A stretch of DNA of 64,000 nucleotides from DASSBG01 sp963800395 (GTDB lineage: Bacteria; Pseudomonadota; Gammaproteobacteria; Xanthomonadales; Rhodanobacteraceae). Below are positions 38,156-47,256 of this stretch, piece by piece. Below the pieces are notes generated by a model. It worked only from the letters and a program-made list of their open reading frames with translations. It had not been told where the DNA came from and did not search any database. Where the stretch lies: the NCBI GenBank assembly GCA_963800395.1, contig CAWDBD010000019.1, positions 62,001 through 126,000 of the forward strand. Direction: 5' to 3'. Made by a program: the position numbers and the translations under genes. How positions within the stretch are numbered: the first letter of the stretch is position 1; each line of letters begins with the position of its first letter.

Positions 38156-39043
38156 GTGACCACAAGCAAGGGCATCATTCTCGCCGGCGGCTCCGGCACC
38201 CGGCTCTACCCGATCACCCGCGCGGTCAGCAAGCAGCTGCTGCCGGTGTACGACAAGCCGATGATCTACTATCCGCTGGCGGTGCTCATGCTGGCAGGCA
38301 TCCGCGATATCCTGGTCATCAACACGCCACATGAGCAGGCCCTGTTTCAGCGCCTGCTGGGCGATGGGGCGCAATGGGGCCTCAACATCCAGTACGCCGT
38401 GCAGCCCTCCCCCGACGGCCTGGCGCAGGCCTTCCTGATCGGTCGCGAATTCGTCGACAACCAGCCCTCGGCGCTGGTCCTGGGCGACAACATCTTCTAC
38501 GGCGTGGGCCTGACCGATCGACTCAAGCGCGCCGCCGGCCGCGCCCATGGCGCCACGGTGTTCGGCTACCGCGTGCACGACCCGGAGCGTTACGGCGTGG
38601 CCGAGTTCGACAGCGAGGGCAGGGTCATCGGTCTGGAGGAAAAGCCCCGGCAACCCAAATCCAACTATGCCGTGACCGGCCTGTACTTCTACGACAAGCG
38701 CGTGTGCGACTTTGCCGCCGATCTCGAGCCTTCGGCACGCGGCGAACTGGAAATCACCGACCTCAACCGCTGCTATCTCGACGACAGCTCGCTGATGCTG
38801 GAACAGCTCGGTCGTGGCCACGCCTGGCTCGATACCGGCACCCACGACAGTCTCATCGAGGCCGCCAATTTCATCGAGACCATCGAGAAGCGCCAGGGCC
38901 TGAAGGTGTGCTGCCCGGAGGAAATCGCCTTCCTCAACGGCTGGATCGATGCCGAGCAGTTGCTGAAGCTGGCCAAGCCACTGGGCAAGAACGGTTATGG
39001 CCGTTACCTGCGTGAGGTGGCGCGTCACGGAGTGGCGCGATGA
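38156..39043 (+). CDS. rfbA: glucose-1-phosphate thymidylyltransferase
   Basis: A 295-residue nucleotidyltransferase starting at GTG 38156. GGSGTRLYPITRAVSKQLLP is the nucleotide-binding loop with the catalytic Arg and Lys. YDKPMIYYPL, GDNIFYGVGL and EEKPRQPKSNYAVTGLYFYD are all RmlA signatures. It makes dTDP-glucose, the first step toward dTDP-rhamnose. Its stop overlaps the rfbC start by four bases (ATGA). Confidence 0.97.
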   Translation: MTTSKGIILAGGSGTRLYPITRAVSKQLLPVYDKPMIYYPLAVLMLAGIRDILVINTPHEQALFQRLLGDGAQWGLNIQYAVQPSPDGLAQAFLIGREFVDNQPSALVLGDNIFYGVGLTDRLKRAAGRAHGATVFGYRVHDPERYGVAEFDSEGRVIGLEEKPRQPKSNYAVTGLYFYDKRVCDFAADLEPSARGELEITDLNRCYLDDSSLMLEQLGRGHAWLDTGTHDSLIEAANFIETIEKRQGLKVCCPEEIAFLNGWIDAEQLLKLAKPLGKNGYGRYLREVARHGVAR

Positions 39044-39594
39044 GACGCATCGACACCGACCTGCCCGGCGTGTGCGCGCTCGAACCGAAGGTCTTCGGTG
39101 ACGAACGCGGCTACTTCTACGAAAGTTTCAACCAGGCGCGCTTCGCGGCGATTGGCCTGGGGGGCCTGAACTTCGTGCAATCAAACGTTTCGCGCTCGGC
39201 GCACGGCGTATTGCGCGGCCTGCACTACCAGTGGCCCAATCCGCAAGGCAAGCTGGTCAGCGTGCTGCAAGGCGAGGTCTACGACGTGGCGGTCGACATT
39301 CGCCAGGGTTCGGAAACCTTCGGCCGCTGGGCCGCCGCCATCCTCAGCGCCGAAAACAAGCGCCTGTTCTGGGTCCCCGAGGGTTTCGCCCACGGCTTCG
39401 CGGTGCTCTCCGAATACGCCACCTTCTGCTACCAGTGCACCGCGCTCTATGATCCGAAGGCCGATGCCGGCATCCGCTGGAACGACGCGGACATCGCCGT
39501 CGACTGGCCGATCAGTCAGCCGCAGCTTTCGGACAAGGATGCCAGGGCCCCGTTTCTCGCCGACATTGCGGCAGACCGCCTGCCGCACCTGTAG
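39040..39594 (+). CDS. rfbC: dTDP-4-dehydrorhamnose 3,5-epimerase
   Basis: A 184-residue cupin-fold enzyme. PKVFGDERGYFYESFNQARF, LRGLHYQWPNPQGKLV (with the catalytic His) and FWVPEGFAHGFAVLSEYA are RmlC hallmarks. It epimerises C3 and C5 of the 4-keto sugar. It is coupled to rfbA by an ATGA overlap. The reductase rfbD (rmlD) that normally completes rhamnose synthesis does not follow; the next gene is an opposite-strand peptidase. The reductase must be elsewhere, or a different 6-deoxy sugar is made. Confidence 0.97.
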   Translation: MRRIDTDLPGVCALEPKVFGDERGYFYESFNQARFAAIGLGGLNFVQSNVSRSAHGVLRGLHYQWPNPQGKLVSVLQGEVYDVAVDIRQGSETFGRWAAAILSAENKRLFWVPEGFAHGFAVLSEYATFCYQCTALYDPKADAGIRWNDADIAVDWPISQPQLSDKDARAPFLADIAADRLPHL

Positions 39595-39682
39595 CCGGCA
39601 CTCCCGACAGCGCCGCAGAGCACGGCGCGTGCGCCATGGCCAAGCCACAGCGCCCGCGACCGCGTGACATCGAGATGCGTGC

Positions 39683-41167
39683 TCAGTCGGCCGTGCTGCC
39701 GGCGCCAAGATCGGCGCGCGACAGATCGAGCTGGTCCGCCTTGATGGTGCGCACTTTCGGCCAGGTCTTGTGCATGGCCTTGCCGAATACCTTGCCGTCA
39801 CCCACCACCACGATATGCAGACCCGCATCGCCCAGGTACTTGCGTGCAAATGCACGCACCTTGTCGGTATCTACCGCCTCGATACGTTCGATGTGGTGGT
39901 TGATCTCATCCAGCGGCACACCATACACGGCGCGTTCGCTGATCTGGCTGGCCAGTCCATCGGTGGTATCCAGGCTGCGTGCAAAACTGCCGATCATCGT
40001 GGCCTTGCGCGCCTTGAGCTCCTCGGCGCCGGGCGGGTTGCTCACCAGCGAGTCGACCTGCTGCTGCAGCAGATGCACCACTTCCACCGCCGACGGATTC
40101 TTGGTCTGCGCACTGGCCATGAGCCAGCCGCCGTCCCGCATGGCGTCCAGCGAACTGCGGGCGCCGTAGCTCAGACCCCGCTTGATGCGGATTTCCTCGT
40201 TCAGCCGTGCCGAATAGGAACCACCAAGCACCGCGTTGGTGACCAGGCCCGCGTAGTAGTCCTGTGACTTGCGCGGGATGGCCAGATGCGCCGCGACCAC
40301 CCCGGCCTGACCCGCACCGGCCTGGTCAATCATGGTCAGCGCGTCGGCCTGGCTGGAACCGGACGCATCGTCCGGCGCAGCCAGTGCGGCCGAAGGCTTT
40401 TTCCACGCGCCAAAGGCCTTGTCGGCAATGCCGAACGCCGCCTCGGGTTCAATATCGCCAGCCAGCACCAACACCGTATTGTCGGGCCGGTACCAGCGCT
40501 GGTGCAGCGCCTTCAGATCGGCGCTGCTGATTGCCTTCAGCGAGGCCGTGGTACCCGAGGCCGGGTGACCGTACATGCCCCCGCCGAACACGGCGCGGCG
40601 TGCCACCATGGCGGCCAGTTGCCCGGGGTTCTTCATCGCCAGGCGCAGGCCATCCTGGGCCTGTTTGCGCACGCGCTCCAGTTCTGACCCGGCAAATTTC
40701 GGGTGCATGGCCACATCGGCTACCAGATCCAGCGCCTCGCCCAGCCTGGGGGTGGTTACGGTGATGCCGATATCGCTCTCGTCCCAGCCGGCATCGGCAC
40801 TGATCGAGCCACCCAGAGCCGCGGCCTGGTTGGCGATCTCGGTCGCGCTGCGCGTCTCGGTGCCATGGGTCAGCATGTCGGCGGTGAGGCTGGCGGCCGC
40901 TGGCAGTCGATCCGGATCAACTTCGCTGCCGGCCAGGATCACCAGTTTGGCGCTGACCAGGGGCAGGTCGTCACGCCTGACCACGATCACCCGCAGGCCA
41001 TTGTCCAGCGTATGCTCAACCGGTGTGGGCACCTTGATGGTGGGTGCCGGACCGGGTGCAGGTGGCGCGGTGGGAAAATCGCTTGCGGACGGTGCGGCAA
41101 CGGCAGAAGCGGTGGCCAGCAGCCAGAGCGGAATGGCACAAATCATCGGCTTGATGGACAGGTTCAC
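39683..41167 (-). CDS. M16-family zinc peptidase homologue lacking the HXXEH site
   Basis: A 494-residue periplasmic protein with a signal peptide (to about residue 24, ending AVA-APS) and two M16 half-domains. Where the active subunit has HLFEH, this one has LTADMLTHGTETRS, so the zinc-binding histidines and catalytic Glu are missing. The glycine-rich RIKRGLSYGARSSLD segment of the C-half is retained. It is therefore likely the structural partner of the neighbouring active subunit, as in two-subunit M16B peptidases and mitochondrial processing peptidase. Its ATG overlaps the upstream stop by four bases. Confidence 0.9.
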   Translation of the reverse strand: MNLSIKPMICAIPLWLLATASAVAAPSASDFPTAPPAPGPAPTIKVPTPVEHTLDNGLRVIVVRRDDLPLVSAKLVILAGSEVDPDRLPAAASLTADMLTHGTETRSATEIANQAAALGGSISADAGWDESDIGITVTTPRLGEALDLVADVAMHPKFAGSELERVRKQAQDGLRLAMKNPGQLAAMVARRAVFGGGMYGHPASGTTASLKAISSADLKALHQRWYRPDNTVLVLAGDIEPEAAFGIADKAFGAWKKPSAALAAPDDASGSSQADALTMIDQAGAGQAGVVAAHLAIPRKSQDYYAGLVTNAVLGGSYSARLNEEIRIKRGLSYGARSSLDAMRDGGWLMASAQTKNPSAVEVVHLLQQQVDSLVSNPPGAEELKARKATMIGSFARSLDTTDGLASQISERAVYGVPLDEINHHIERIEAVDTDKVRAFARKYLGDAGLHIVVVGDGKVFGKAMHKTWPKVRTIKADQLDLSRADLGAGSTAD

Positions 41168-42528
41168 TTGCTGGCCTCCTTGGTGGTCTTGCCGGTCGTC
41201 TTGTGCTCCGGCAGGTAATCAATGGTGACACTGTGTGCATCCGTCACGTATTTCTTCAGCACCCGCTGCACATCGGCAGCACTGACCTTCTGCAAGGCAA
41301 CCAGGTCCGTGTTGGCGCGGGCCGGGTCGCCTTCGTACAGCGCGGCCTGCCCCAGGGCGAAGGCCTTGCCGATCGGTGTCTGACGCTGCTTGAGCTGGCC
41401 GGTGAGCATCTGCATCTTGACCTTGGCCAGCTCATCGATGTCGATGGGTTTGCTGGCCAGCCTGCTGATGCCAGCCATGATGGCCTTGCGCGCCTCACCC
41501 GGCTGATGACCGCTGGCCAGAATGGCGTATGCGGTGAACAGGCCCGGCCCCACGCGCGTATCGGCGAACACGCCCACGCTCTGCGCGATCTGGTCCTGGT
41601 AGACCAGCGACTGGTACAGGCGCGAGGAATGGCCACCGGCGAGCAGTTGCGCGGCGACCTCCAGCGCGATGCTGTCCGGGCTTTTTGCTGGCGGAATCAG
41701 CCAGGTCATCGCCATTGCCGGCAACGGCGCATTGGCAGAGGTCAGGGTGACGCTGCGGTCCTTGCTGCGCGCCGGCTCGGTTGCCGTGACCTGCGGGATG
41801 CTGCTGTCGGGATGACCGATCCAGCCGAAGTAGTCGTCGACCCAGGCGTTCATCTGCGCGGGATCAAAATCCCCGACCACGATCAAGGTCGCGTTGTCCG
41901 GGCGGTAGAAGGTCTTGTGAAAAGCGCGCACATCCGCCAGGGAAGCGGCTTCAAGCTCGGGAATGCTGCCGATGGTGGGCCGCTTGTACGGGTGAACCCG
42001 GAACGAGTACTTGTCGATGGCGTTGAACAGCTTGCCGTATGGCGGCGCCTGCACCCGCTGCCGGTACTCCTCTTCCACCACGGCGCGCTCGGACTTGAAA
42101 TTCTTGTCGTCGACGGTGAGGTTGGACATGCGCTCGGCTTCGGCCCACAGCAGGGTCTTGAGATGATTGGAAGGCACGACCTCGAAATAGTTGGTGACGT
42201 CATCGCCAGTGGACGCGTTGTTCATGCCGCCGACGGCTTCGGTGAGCTTGTCCATCTCCTCGGCCGGCATGTGCTCGGTGGACTTGAACATCAGGTGCTC
42301 GAACAGATGGGCAAAGCCCGAGCGACCCTGCGGGTCGTCCTTGGAGCCGACGTGGTACCAGACTTGCACGGTGACCGTGGGGCTGGAGTGATCGACCAGG
42401 CTCAGTACCTCGAGACCATTGTCGAGGGTACGCTGATGAAACTTCAGGGGTGGTATGGCAAGGCTCTGGGCCAGAACTGGCGTGGCAAAGGCCATGCAAA
42501 TCAGCATCACTACGTGGCGTACGCGCAT
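41164..42528 (-). CDS. M16-family zinc peptidase, catalytic subunit
   Basis: A 454-residue protein with a signal peptide (ending VLA-QSL). FAHLFEHLMFKST provides HXXEH, and a downstream Glu in ERAVVEEEYRQR supplies the third zinc ligand. AGGHSSRLYQSLVYQDQIAQ is the C-half substrate-clamp region. It should degrade peptides in the periplasm as a heterodimer with the inactive homologue encoded immediately after it. AGGAAG lies before the ATG at 42528, which is preferable to the longer open frame. Confidence 0.93.
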   Translation of the reverse strand: MRVRHVVMLICMAFATPVLAQSLAIPPLKFHQRTLDNGLEVLSLVDHSSPTVTVQVWYHVGSKDDPQGRSGFAHLFEHLMFKSTEHMPAEEMDKLTEAVGGMNNASTGDDVTNYFEVVPSNHLKTLLWAEAERMSNLTVDDKNFKSERAVVEEEYRQRVQAPPYGKLFNAIDKYSFRVHPYKRPTIGSIPELEAASLADVRAFHKTFYRPDNATLIVVGDFDPAQMNAWVDDYFGWIGHPDSSIPQVTATEPARSKDRSVTLTSANAPLPAMAMTWLIPPAKSPDSIALEVAAQLLAGGHSSRLYQSLVYQDQIAQSVGVFADTRVGPGLFTAYAILASGHQPGEARKAIMAGISRLASKPIDIDELAKVKMQMLTGQLKQRQTPIGKAFALGQAALYEGDPARANTDLVALQKVSAADVQRVLKKYVTDAHSVTIDYLPEHKTTGKTTKEASK

Positions 42529-42686
42529 CACGGCTTCCTGCATTTGAAAGCACCAAAATAGCGCGGCGGCACAGGCATGCAAAGCGCCATAAGTCACAGC
42601 CGCCCGACCTGCGTGACTTGTGGCGCATTGCTCGTGTCCGGTGCCAGGGGCATGATGGGCACTTCAATACAATGGGAGGCTACGTC

Positions 42687-44297
42687 ATGCAGCACACCTT
42701 GAAGATGGTCCTTGCGGGCCTGTTCGCCTTTGCCAGCACCACGGCCATCGCCGCCAAGCCCGACCACGGCAAGGACGACAAGTCGCCGACCGCCAAGGCC
42801 ATGCAGGCATTGGCTGCACCCCAAACAAGCACCAGTTCCGGCACTGTCAGCGTTGGTGGCCAGCGCATCGGCTACAAGGCCGTGGCCGGCACCATCGTGC
42901 TGCACGGCACCGGCGACAAGGAAAACATCCCCACGGCAAGCATGTTCTACGTGGCCTATTTCAAGACCGGGAGCACGGCGTCCTCGCGACCGGTAACCTT
43001 CCTCTACAACGGCGGGCCCGGTTCGGCCACGGTGTGGCTGCACATGGGCGCCTTCGGACCGCGCCGCGTGGAGACCAGCGATGACACCCACACACCGGCC
43101 GCGCCGTATCGCCTGGTCAACAACGACTACAGCCTGCTCGATGCCACGGACCTGGTTTTCATAGACGCACCGGCCACCGGATTCTCGCGCCTGATCGCCC
43201 AGGCCGACGACGACAAGGCGCGCGACGCGCTGATGAAGAAGCGCAACAAGGAGTTCTTCGGTGTCGATGGCGACGGCCAGGCCTTTGCCCAGTTCATTAC
43301 CCGCTTTCTCTCGCGCTATGGCCGCTGGAACTCGCCCAAGTACCTGTTCGGCGAAAGCTATGGCACCACCCGGTCGGCGGTGGTCGCCAATATTCTCACC
43401 AACGAGAAGTCGGTGGATCTCAATGGCGTGATTCTGCTGTCCCAGATCCTCAGCTTCGACACCTCGATCGACGGGCCGGAAAACAACCCGGGCATCGACC
43501 TGCCCTACGTCCTCGGTCTGCCCACGTTTGCTGCCACAGCCTGGTACCACCACAAGCTGCCGCAGCAAGATCAGATCGGGGAGCTGAAACCTTTTCTGGG
43601 CAAGGTCGAGCAGTTTGCCACCGGCGAATACGCCCAGGCGCTGATGGCCGGGGTCACGCTTGATGAGGCACGCAAGAAGTCGGTGGCCGAAACGCTGCAC
43701 CAGTACACGGGCCTGCCGGTCAAGTACCTCGTGAAGGCCGATCTGCGCGTTACCGGTGGCATGTTCGAGCATGAGCTGCTGGGCGACAGCGACAGCACCA
43801 CCGGCCGACTGGACAGCCGGTTTTCCGGCCCCAGCATCGACCCGATGGGCAAGAGTTCGGACTACGACCCGCAGTCATCGGCCATCAGCTCGGCCTATGT
43901 TGCCACCTTCAACGACTACGTCCGCAAGACGCTCGACTTCGGCAAGGACAGGCACTACCGCCTGTTTGCCGGCTTCAAGCACTGGGACTTCTCGCACAAG
44001 GCACCGGGCGCGCACGAGCCACTGCAGCAATCCACCAACGTGATGCCGGATCTGGCCGCAGCAATGAAGACCGACCCCACGCTCAAGGTACTCATGACCG
44101 GTGGCTATTACGACCTGGCTACACCGTTCTTTGCTGCCGAGTACGAGCTGAATCACCTGCCCATTCCGGCAAAGCTGCGCAAGAATATTTCCGTGCACCT
44201 GTACCCGTCCGGACACATGATCTACGCGCACAAGCCATCACTGAAGGCGCTGCACGACGACGTCGCGCAGTTCATCAATTCCACACACGGCGACTGA
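42687..44297 (+). CDS. secreted S10-family serine carboxypeptidase
   Basis: A 536-residue protein with a signal peptide (residues 1-22, ending AIA-AKP). The PVTFLYNGGPGSATVWLHMG oxyanion region, FGESYGTTR with the catalytic Ser, GGYYDLATP with the Asp and YPSGHMIY with the His form the full S10 triad. It removes C-terminal residues from peptides in the periplasm. GGGAGG lies seven bases before ATG 42687. It is divergent from the M16 pair and convergent with ctaA across a 14-bp hairpin. Confidence 0.93.
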   Translation: MQHTLKMVLAGLFAFASTTAIAAKPDHGKDDKSPTAKAMQALAAPQTSTSSGTVSVGGQRIGYKAVAGTIVLHGTGDKENIPTASMFYVAYFKTGSTASSRPVTFLYNGGPGSATVWLHMGAFGPRRVETSDDTHTPAAPYRLVNNDYSLLDATDLVFIDAPATGFSRLIAQADDDKARDALMKKRNKEFFGVDGDGQAFAQFITRFLSRYGRWNSPKYLFGESYGTTRSAVVANILTNEKSVDLNGVILLSQILSFDTSIDGPENNPGIDLPYVLGLPTFAATAWYHHKLPQQDQIGELKPFLGKVEQFATGEYAQALMAGVTLDEARKKSVAETLHQYTGLPVKYLVKADLRVTGGMFEHELLGDSDSTTGRLDSRFSGPSIDPMGKSSDYDPQSSAISSAYVATFNDYVRKTLDFGKDRHYRLFAGFKHWDFSHKAPGAHEPLQQSTNVMPDLAAAMKTDPTLKVLMTGGYYDLATPFFAAEYELNHLPIPAKLRKNISVHLYPSGHMIYAHKPSLKALHDDVAQFINSTHGD

Positions 44298-44317
44298 TTT
44301 CGCCGCACAGCGCATGC

Positions 44318-44351
44318 GCATCAGGCGCGCGCCGGAACGCGCGCCTGATGC
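44318..44351. terminator. 14-bp perfect hairpin between convergent genes
   Basis: GCATCAGGCGCGCG (44318-44331) is exactly complementary to CGCGCGCCTGATGC (44338-44351) with a six-base loop. It lies in the 71-base gap between the S10 peptidase and ctaA stops, so it is probably a bidirectional transcript end, although no T-run follows on either strand. Confidence 0.6.
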
Positions 44352-44368
44352 CTGCCGAGCACCCTCCC

Positions 44369-45517
44369 TCAAGCCGCCCTGGGCACCCGTCGCTGCAGGC
44401 GCGCCAGTGCCAGCAGCAAGGTGAACAGCAGCAGCGCCGCGACCCCGTTGTGGGCTGTGGCCACCGGCAGTGGCAGGCCATAGTGCACATTGGCAATGCC
44501 CAGACTGATCTGGGCCAGCAGGGCCAGGGCCATGAACAGGGCATAGCGCCACAGGCCCGCGCGGACGAGGCACCGCACCAGCCACAGCAGGTACACCAGG
44601 ATCACGCCGGCGCCGATGCGGTGAACCATCTGGATGGCTGTCCTTGCCGGCAGATCCAGCACGCCGCCCTCGTAGTCCACGCCGATACCGCGCCACAGGA
44701 TGAAGCCGTCATGGAAGTTCATCGCCGGCCACCACTGGTTGAGGCACTGCGGAAAGGCCACGTCGCCAAAGCCGCAGGCCATGGCGGCGTAGTTGGACGA
44801 GGTCCAGCCACCGAGTGCAATCTGGCAGGCCAGCAGCAGGATACCCAACCCCAGCAGACGGCGCAGGCCCGGATCGCGGCCGACCTTGTCACCCACGCCG
44901 ATGAGACGCAATGCGATGTAGGAAAGCAGGGCGAACAGCAGCATGCCGCCCAGCAGATGCCCCATCACCACGATCGGCTTCAGCAACCAGGTCACCGTCC
45001 ACATGCCCAACATGGCCTGAAAAACAATCACCGCCAATGCCAGCACGGCCAGACGCCATGGCGGCTCCCGCACCATGATGGCGGCCACACCGAGCGGCGC
45101 GGCGATGGCGAACGCGGCCAGCACGGAAGACAGTACCGGCCAACCGCCAATGTAGAGCAGGGTTCCCGCCGCCGCGGCAATGGCCGCAAGAATCACCGTC
45201 AGCCGGAACCGCGGACGACGCCAGGTGGCGACCAGCGCCAGCGCCAGGACCATCACGCCCAGGCCACCGGCCAGGAAGCGATGCGACTGCTCGCGCCATG
45301 CCTTGTGCGTCTGCACCGGCCGCATCGGAAAGGCCGCATCGGCATGGGCCACTTCATGGGTCTGGCTGGGCCAGGTCACCTGGCCGTAGCATGTGGGCCA
45401 GTCCGGACAGGACAGGCCTGCATTGGACAGGCGCACGAAGGCACCGAACATCACCACACCAAAGGCAAAGATCGCCGCCAGCGCCGCCAGGCCCGCTACC
45501 ACCTGCACGCGCCGCAT
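44369..45517 (-). CDS. ctaA: heme A synthase (COX15/CtaA)
   Basis: A 382-residue protein with eight membrane helices. The N-terminal loop LSCPDWPTCYGQ has the conserved Cys pair. Histidines that bind heme lie in HEVAHA-, EQSHRFLAGG, VVMGHLLGGM, MVHRIGAG and TAHNGVAA contexts, as in COX15. It oxidises heme O to heme A for the aa3 oxidase whose subunits lie upstream. The ATG at 45517 overlaps the preceding stop (TGATG). The farnesyltransferase ctaB, which usually follows, is not in this window. Confidence 0.93.
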   Translation of the reverse strand: MRRVQVVAGLAALAAIFAFGVVMFGAFVRLSNAGLSCPDWPTCYGQVTWPSQTHEVAHADAAFPMRPVQTHKAWREQSHRFLAGGLGVMVLALALVATWRRPRFRLTVILAAIAAAAGTLLYIGGWPVLSSVLAAFAIAAPLGVAAIMVREPPWRLAVLALAVIVFQAMLGMWTVTWLLKPIVVMGHLLGGMLLFALLSYIALRLIGVGDKVGRDPGLRRLLGLGILLLACQIALGGWTSSNYAAMACGFGDVAFPQCLNQWWPAMNFHDGFILWRGIGVDYEGGVLDLPARTAIQMVHRIGAGVILVYLLWLVRCLVRAGLWRYALFMALALLAQISLGIANVHYGLPLPVATAHNGVAALLLFTLLLALARLQRRVPRAA

Positions 45518-46065
45518 CAGCGGATCACCTTCTGCAGATCCTTGCGCAGGCCGTTGGGATCGAAGTCGGGCGGATACCAGCTCAATGCGGTGCCATTGGA
45601 CTCGACCAGGAGTGCCGACACCGTATCCGGTCTGTCGGTTCGGTATTTTTCCAGCGCGTGGTCGACATCCTTGCCGACCGTCCATGAGCGCAGGACTTCA
45701 TCGGCATGCTCACCTGTCGGTGGCGTGCCCAGGTAGAGCAGGCGCAGGCGATTCATGTTCTTGTTCAAGGTGATCCGCGCATTGCGCATCAGCTTCAGGG
45801 TTTGCAGGCATTGACTGGCGCAGCCCGGTCCGGGCAGGGCCACCAGGCTCATGCGTGGTTCGCTGTCACGCCAGGCCCAACTGCCGCCTCCGGCCGTGCG
45901 TATAACCACCTTCCCCACGCTGCGTTGCGGCAGAATCGGCTGGCCATGGCTGCGCGTGCCGGGCTGCCAGCCCAGCGCACCCAGCACCATCGCGGCAATG
46001 GGCGGAATCGCAAACACGGCAGCGACCAGGAGCAGCTGCATGCGGCGGCGGTTACGGGGTTTCAT
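45517..46065 (-). CDS. SCO-like membrane-anchored protein in cytochrome oxidase cluster
   Basis: About 182 residues from ATG 46065; up to five more codons are possible upstream. One N-terminal helix (about residues 8-32) anchors a periplasmic domain. The segment LPGPGCASQCLQTLKLMRNA contains a Cys-x3-Cys, like the copper site of SCO1/SenC. The fold seems thioredoxin-like, but the later SCO His is not obvious. Located between SURF1 and ctaA, it is likely an oxidase-assembly or copper-delivery factor. It overlaps SURF1 by 14 bases. Confidence 0.72.
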   Translation of the reverse strand: MKPRNRRRMQLLLVAAVFAIPPIAAMVLGALGWQPGTRSHGQPILPQRSVGKVVIRTAGGGSWAWRDSEPRMSLVALPGPGCASQCLQTLKLMRNARITLNKNMNRLRLLYLGTPPTGEHADEVLRSWTVGKDVDHALEKYRTDRPDTVSALLVESNGTALSWYPPDFDPNGLRKDLQKVIR

Positions 46066-46822
46066 GGTCATCATCGTCATCTGTTGTCGGGGTCTGGCGG
46101 TGCAGCACCAGGAAAATCACGATTGCAGCCAGCGCAAAACTGAACCACTGGAATGCATAGGCGCGATGGCGCGTTGGCGGCATGGTAGCCGGCGTCCAGC
46201 TGCGGATGTAGGCGCTGGCCGGATCCGGATCAAGCAGCAGCACGCGCGAGTCCACGGGAACATTGAGATCGTGCGCTATCTGCTTGAGGTCGATGTAGGT
46301 GGTGAGCTTGGGCCAGGCGTCCTCTCTGGCCAGTGCGTTGCCACCCAGCTCCAATCCTCGCCCGGGCGGCGGCGCGTAGAGTCCGGTGAGGGTGACCTCG
46401 CTGTCCCGTATCGGTGGCAGGCGGGGCAGCACTCGCGACCCGTTTTCCCGCCGCAGGAAGCCCAGCGCCACCAGCAGCGTGCGGCTGCGGTAGCTGCGGC
46501 ATGTATCGGCGTCGGCACAGACCTTCATCGGCACGAACACCACCACGCCGGCGCGCCCGTGACGAGTCTGGTTGTCGAGAATATAGCGGTGGTCGGCCTC
46601 AAAACGACCGCGTACCTGCACATGCGGATAGCTGTCCGGATCGATGCGGTCGGCGACCTGCGAGAACGCTTTCACGGGCTGCTCGTTGGCATGCGAGAAG
46701 CGGGCCAGCAGCTGCTCCTTTTCGGTGGCCCGATCAAGCTGCCAGAAACCCAGCCGCACAAACAGCACGACGCCCAACACGGTCAGAAGCACGGCCCACC
46801 ACGATGGTTTGCGCAATCTCAT
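46052..46822 (-). CDS. SURF1-family cytochrome oxidase assembly protein
   Basis: A 256-residue protein with helices at both ends (residues 8-26 and about 218-240) flanking a periplasmic domain. VRLGFWQLDRATEKEQLLA is the SURF1 N-terminal signature, and HRAYAFQWFSFALAAIVIFL the C-terminal one. SURF1 helps insert heme A into subunit I. It ends in an acidic Asp-rich tail. It is divergent from the DUF2909 gene with about 60 bases between. Confidence 0.93.
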   Translation of the reverse strand: MRLRKPSWWAVLLTVLGVVLFVRLGFWQLDRATEKEQLLARFSHANEQPVKAFSQVADRIDPDSYPHVQVRGRFEADHRYILDNQTRHGRAGVVVFVPMKVCADADTCRSYRSRTLLVALGFLRRENGSRVLPRLPPIRDSEVTLTGLYAPPPGRGLELGGNALAREDAWPKLTTYIDLKQIAHDLNVPVDSRVLLLDPDPASAYIRSWTPATMPPTRHRAYAFQWFSFALAAIVIFLVLHRQTPTTDDDDDHETP

Positions 46823-46884
46823 GACCGCAGGACCGAAGCGATCCCGGTTATAATCGAACGTGTTTTCTCTCGTGGAGCCATCGC

Positions 46885-47100
46885 ATGCATAGCGTATACA
46901 AGATAATCCTGGTCATCGTGCTGCTGGTGGTGATTTTCGAGCTGTTCCAGGCTCTGTATTTCATGATACGAGACAAGGGCGCAAGCGGACGCACCGTCTG
47001 GGCGCTCACCCGTCGCATCGGCCTGTCAGTAATCCTTTTCGGCATGATCGTGCTGGGCATCTGGATGGGTTGGCTGAACCCGCACGCCGTCATTCACTAG
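46885..47100 (+). CDS. DUF2909 twin-transmembrane protein
   Basis: A 71-residue protein with two helices (about residues 5-27 and 45-63) joined by RDKGASGRTVWALTRRIGLS, the DUF2909 signature. It is regularly found beside SURF1 and oxidase genes, and a role in oxidase assembly is suspected but untested. It is transcribed opposite to the oxidase genes and sits between SURF1 and ctaE. Confidence 0.85.
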   Translation: MHSVYKIILVIVLLVVIFELFQALYFMIRDKGASGRTVWALTRRIGLSVILFGMIVLGIWMGWLNPHAVIH

Positions 47101-47256
47101 ACTCGCTTGCTAGCGGCACGCCGGGAAAGGCATGCGCCTGACCCGGCGCATCCATGCCGCTTGTGACTCTACCGCCCAGGCTCCTGGGCCGGGCAGCATC
47201 CTGTGGCTGCTACCGCAATGAACTGATCGCGCTCCGTCAATCCCGGGTTCTGCTGC

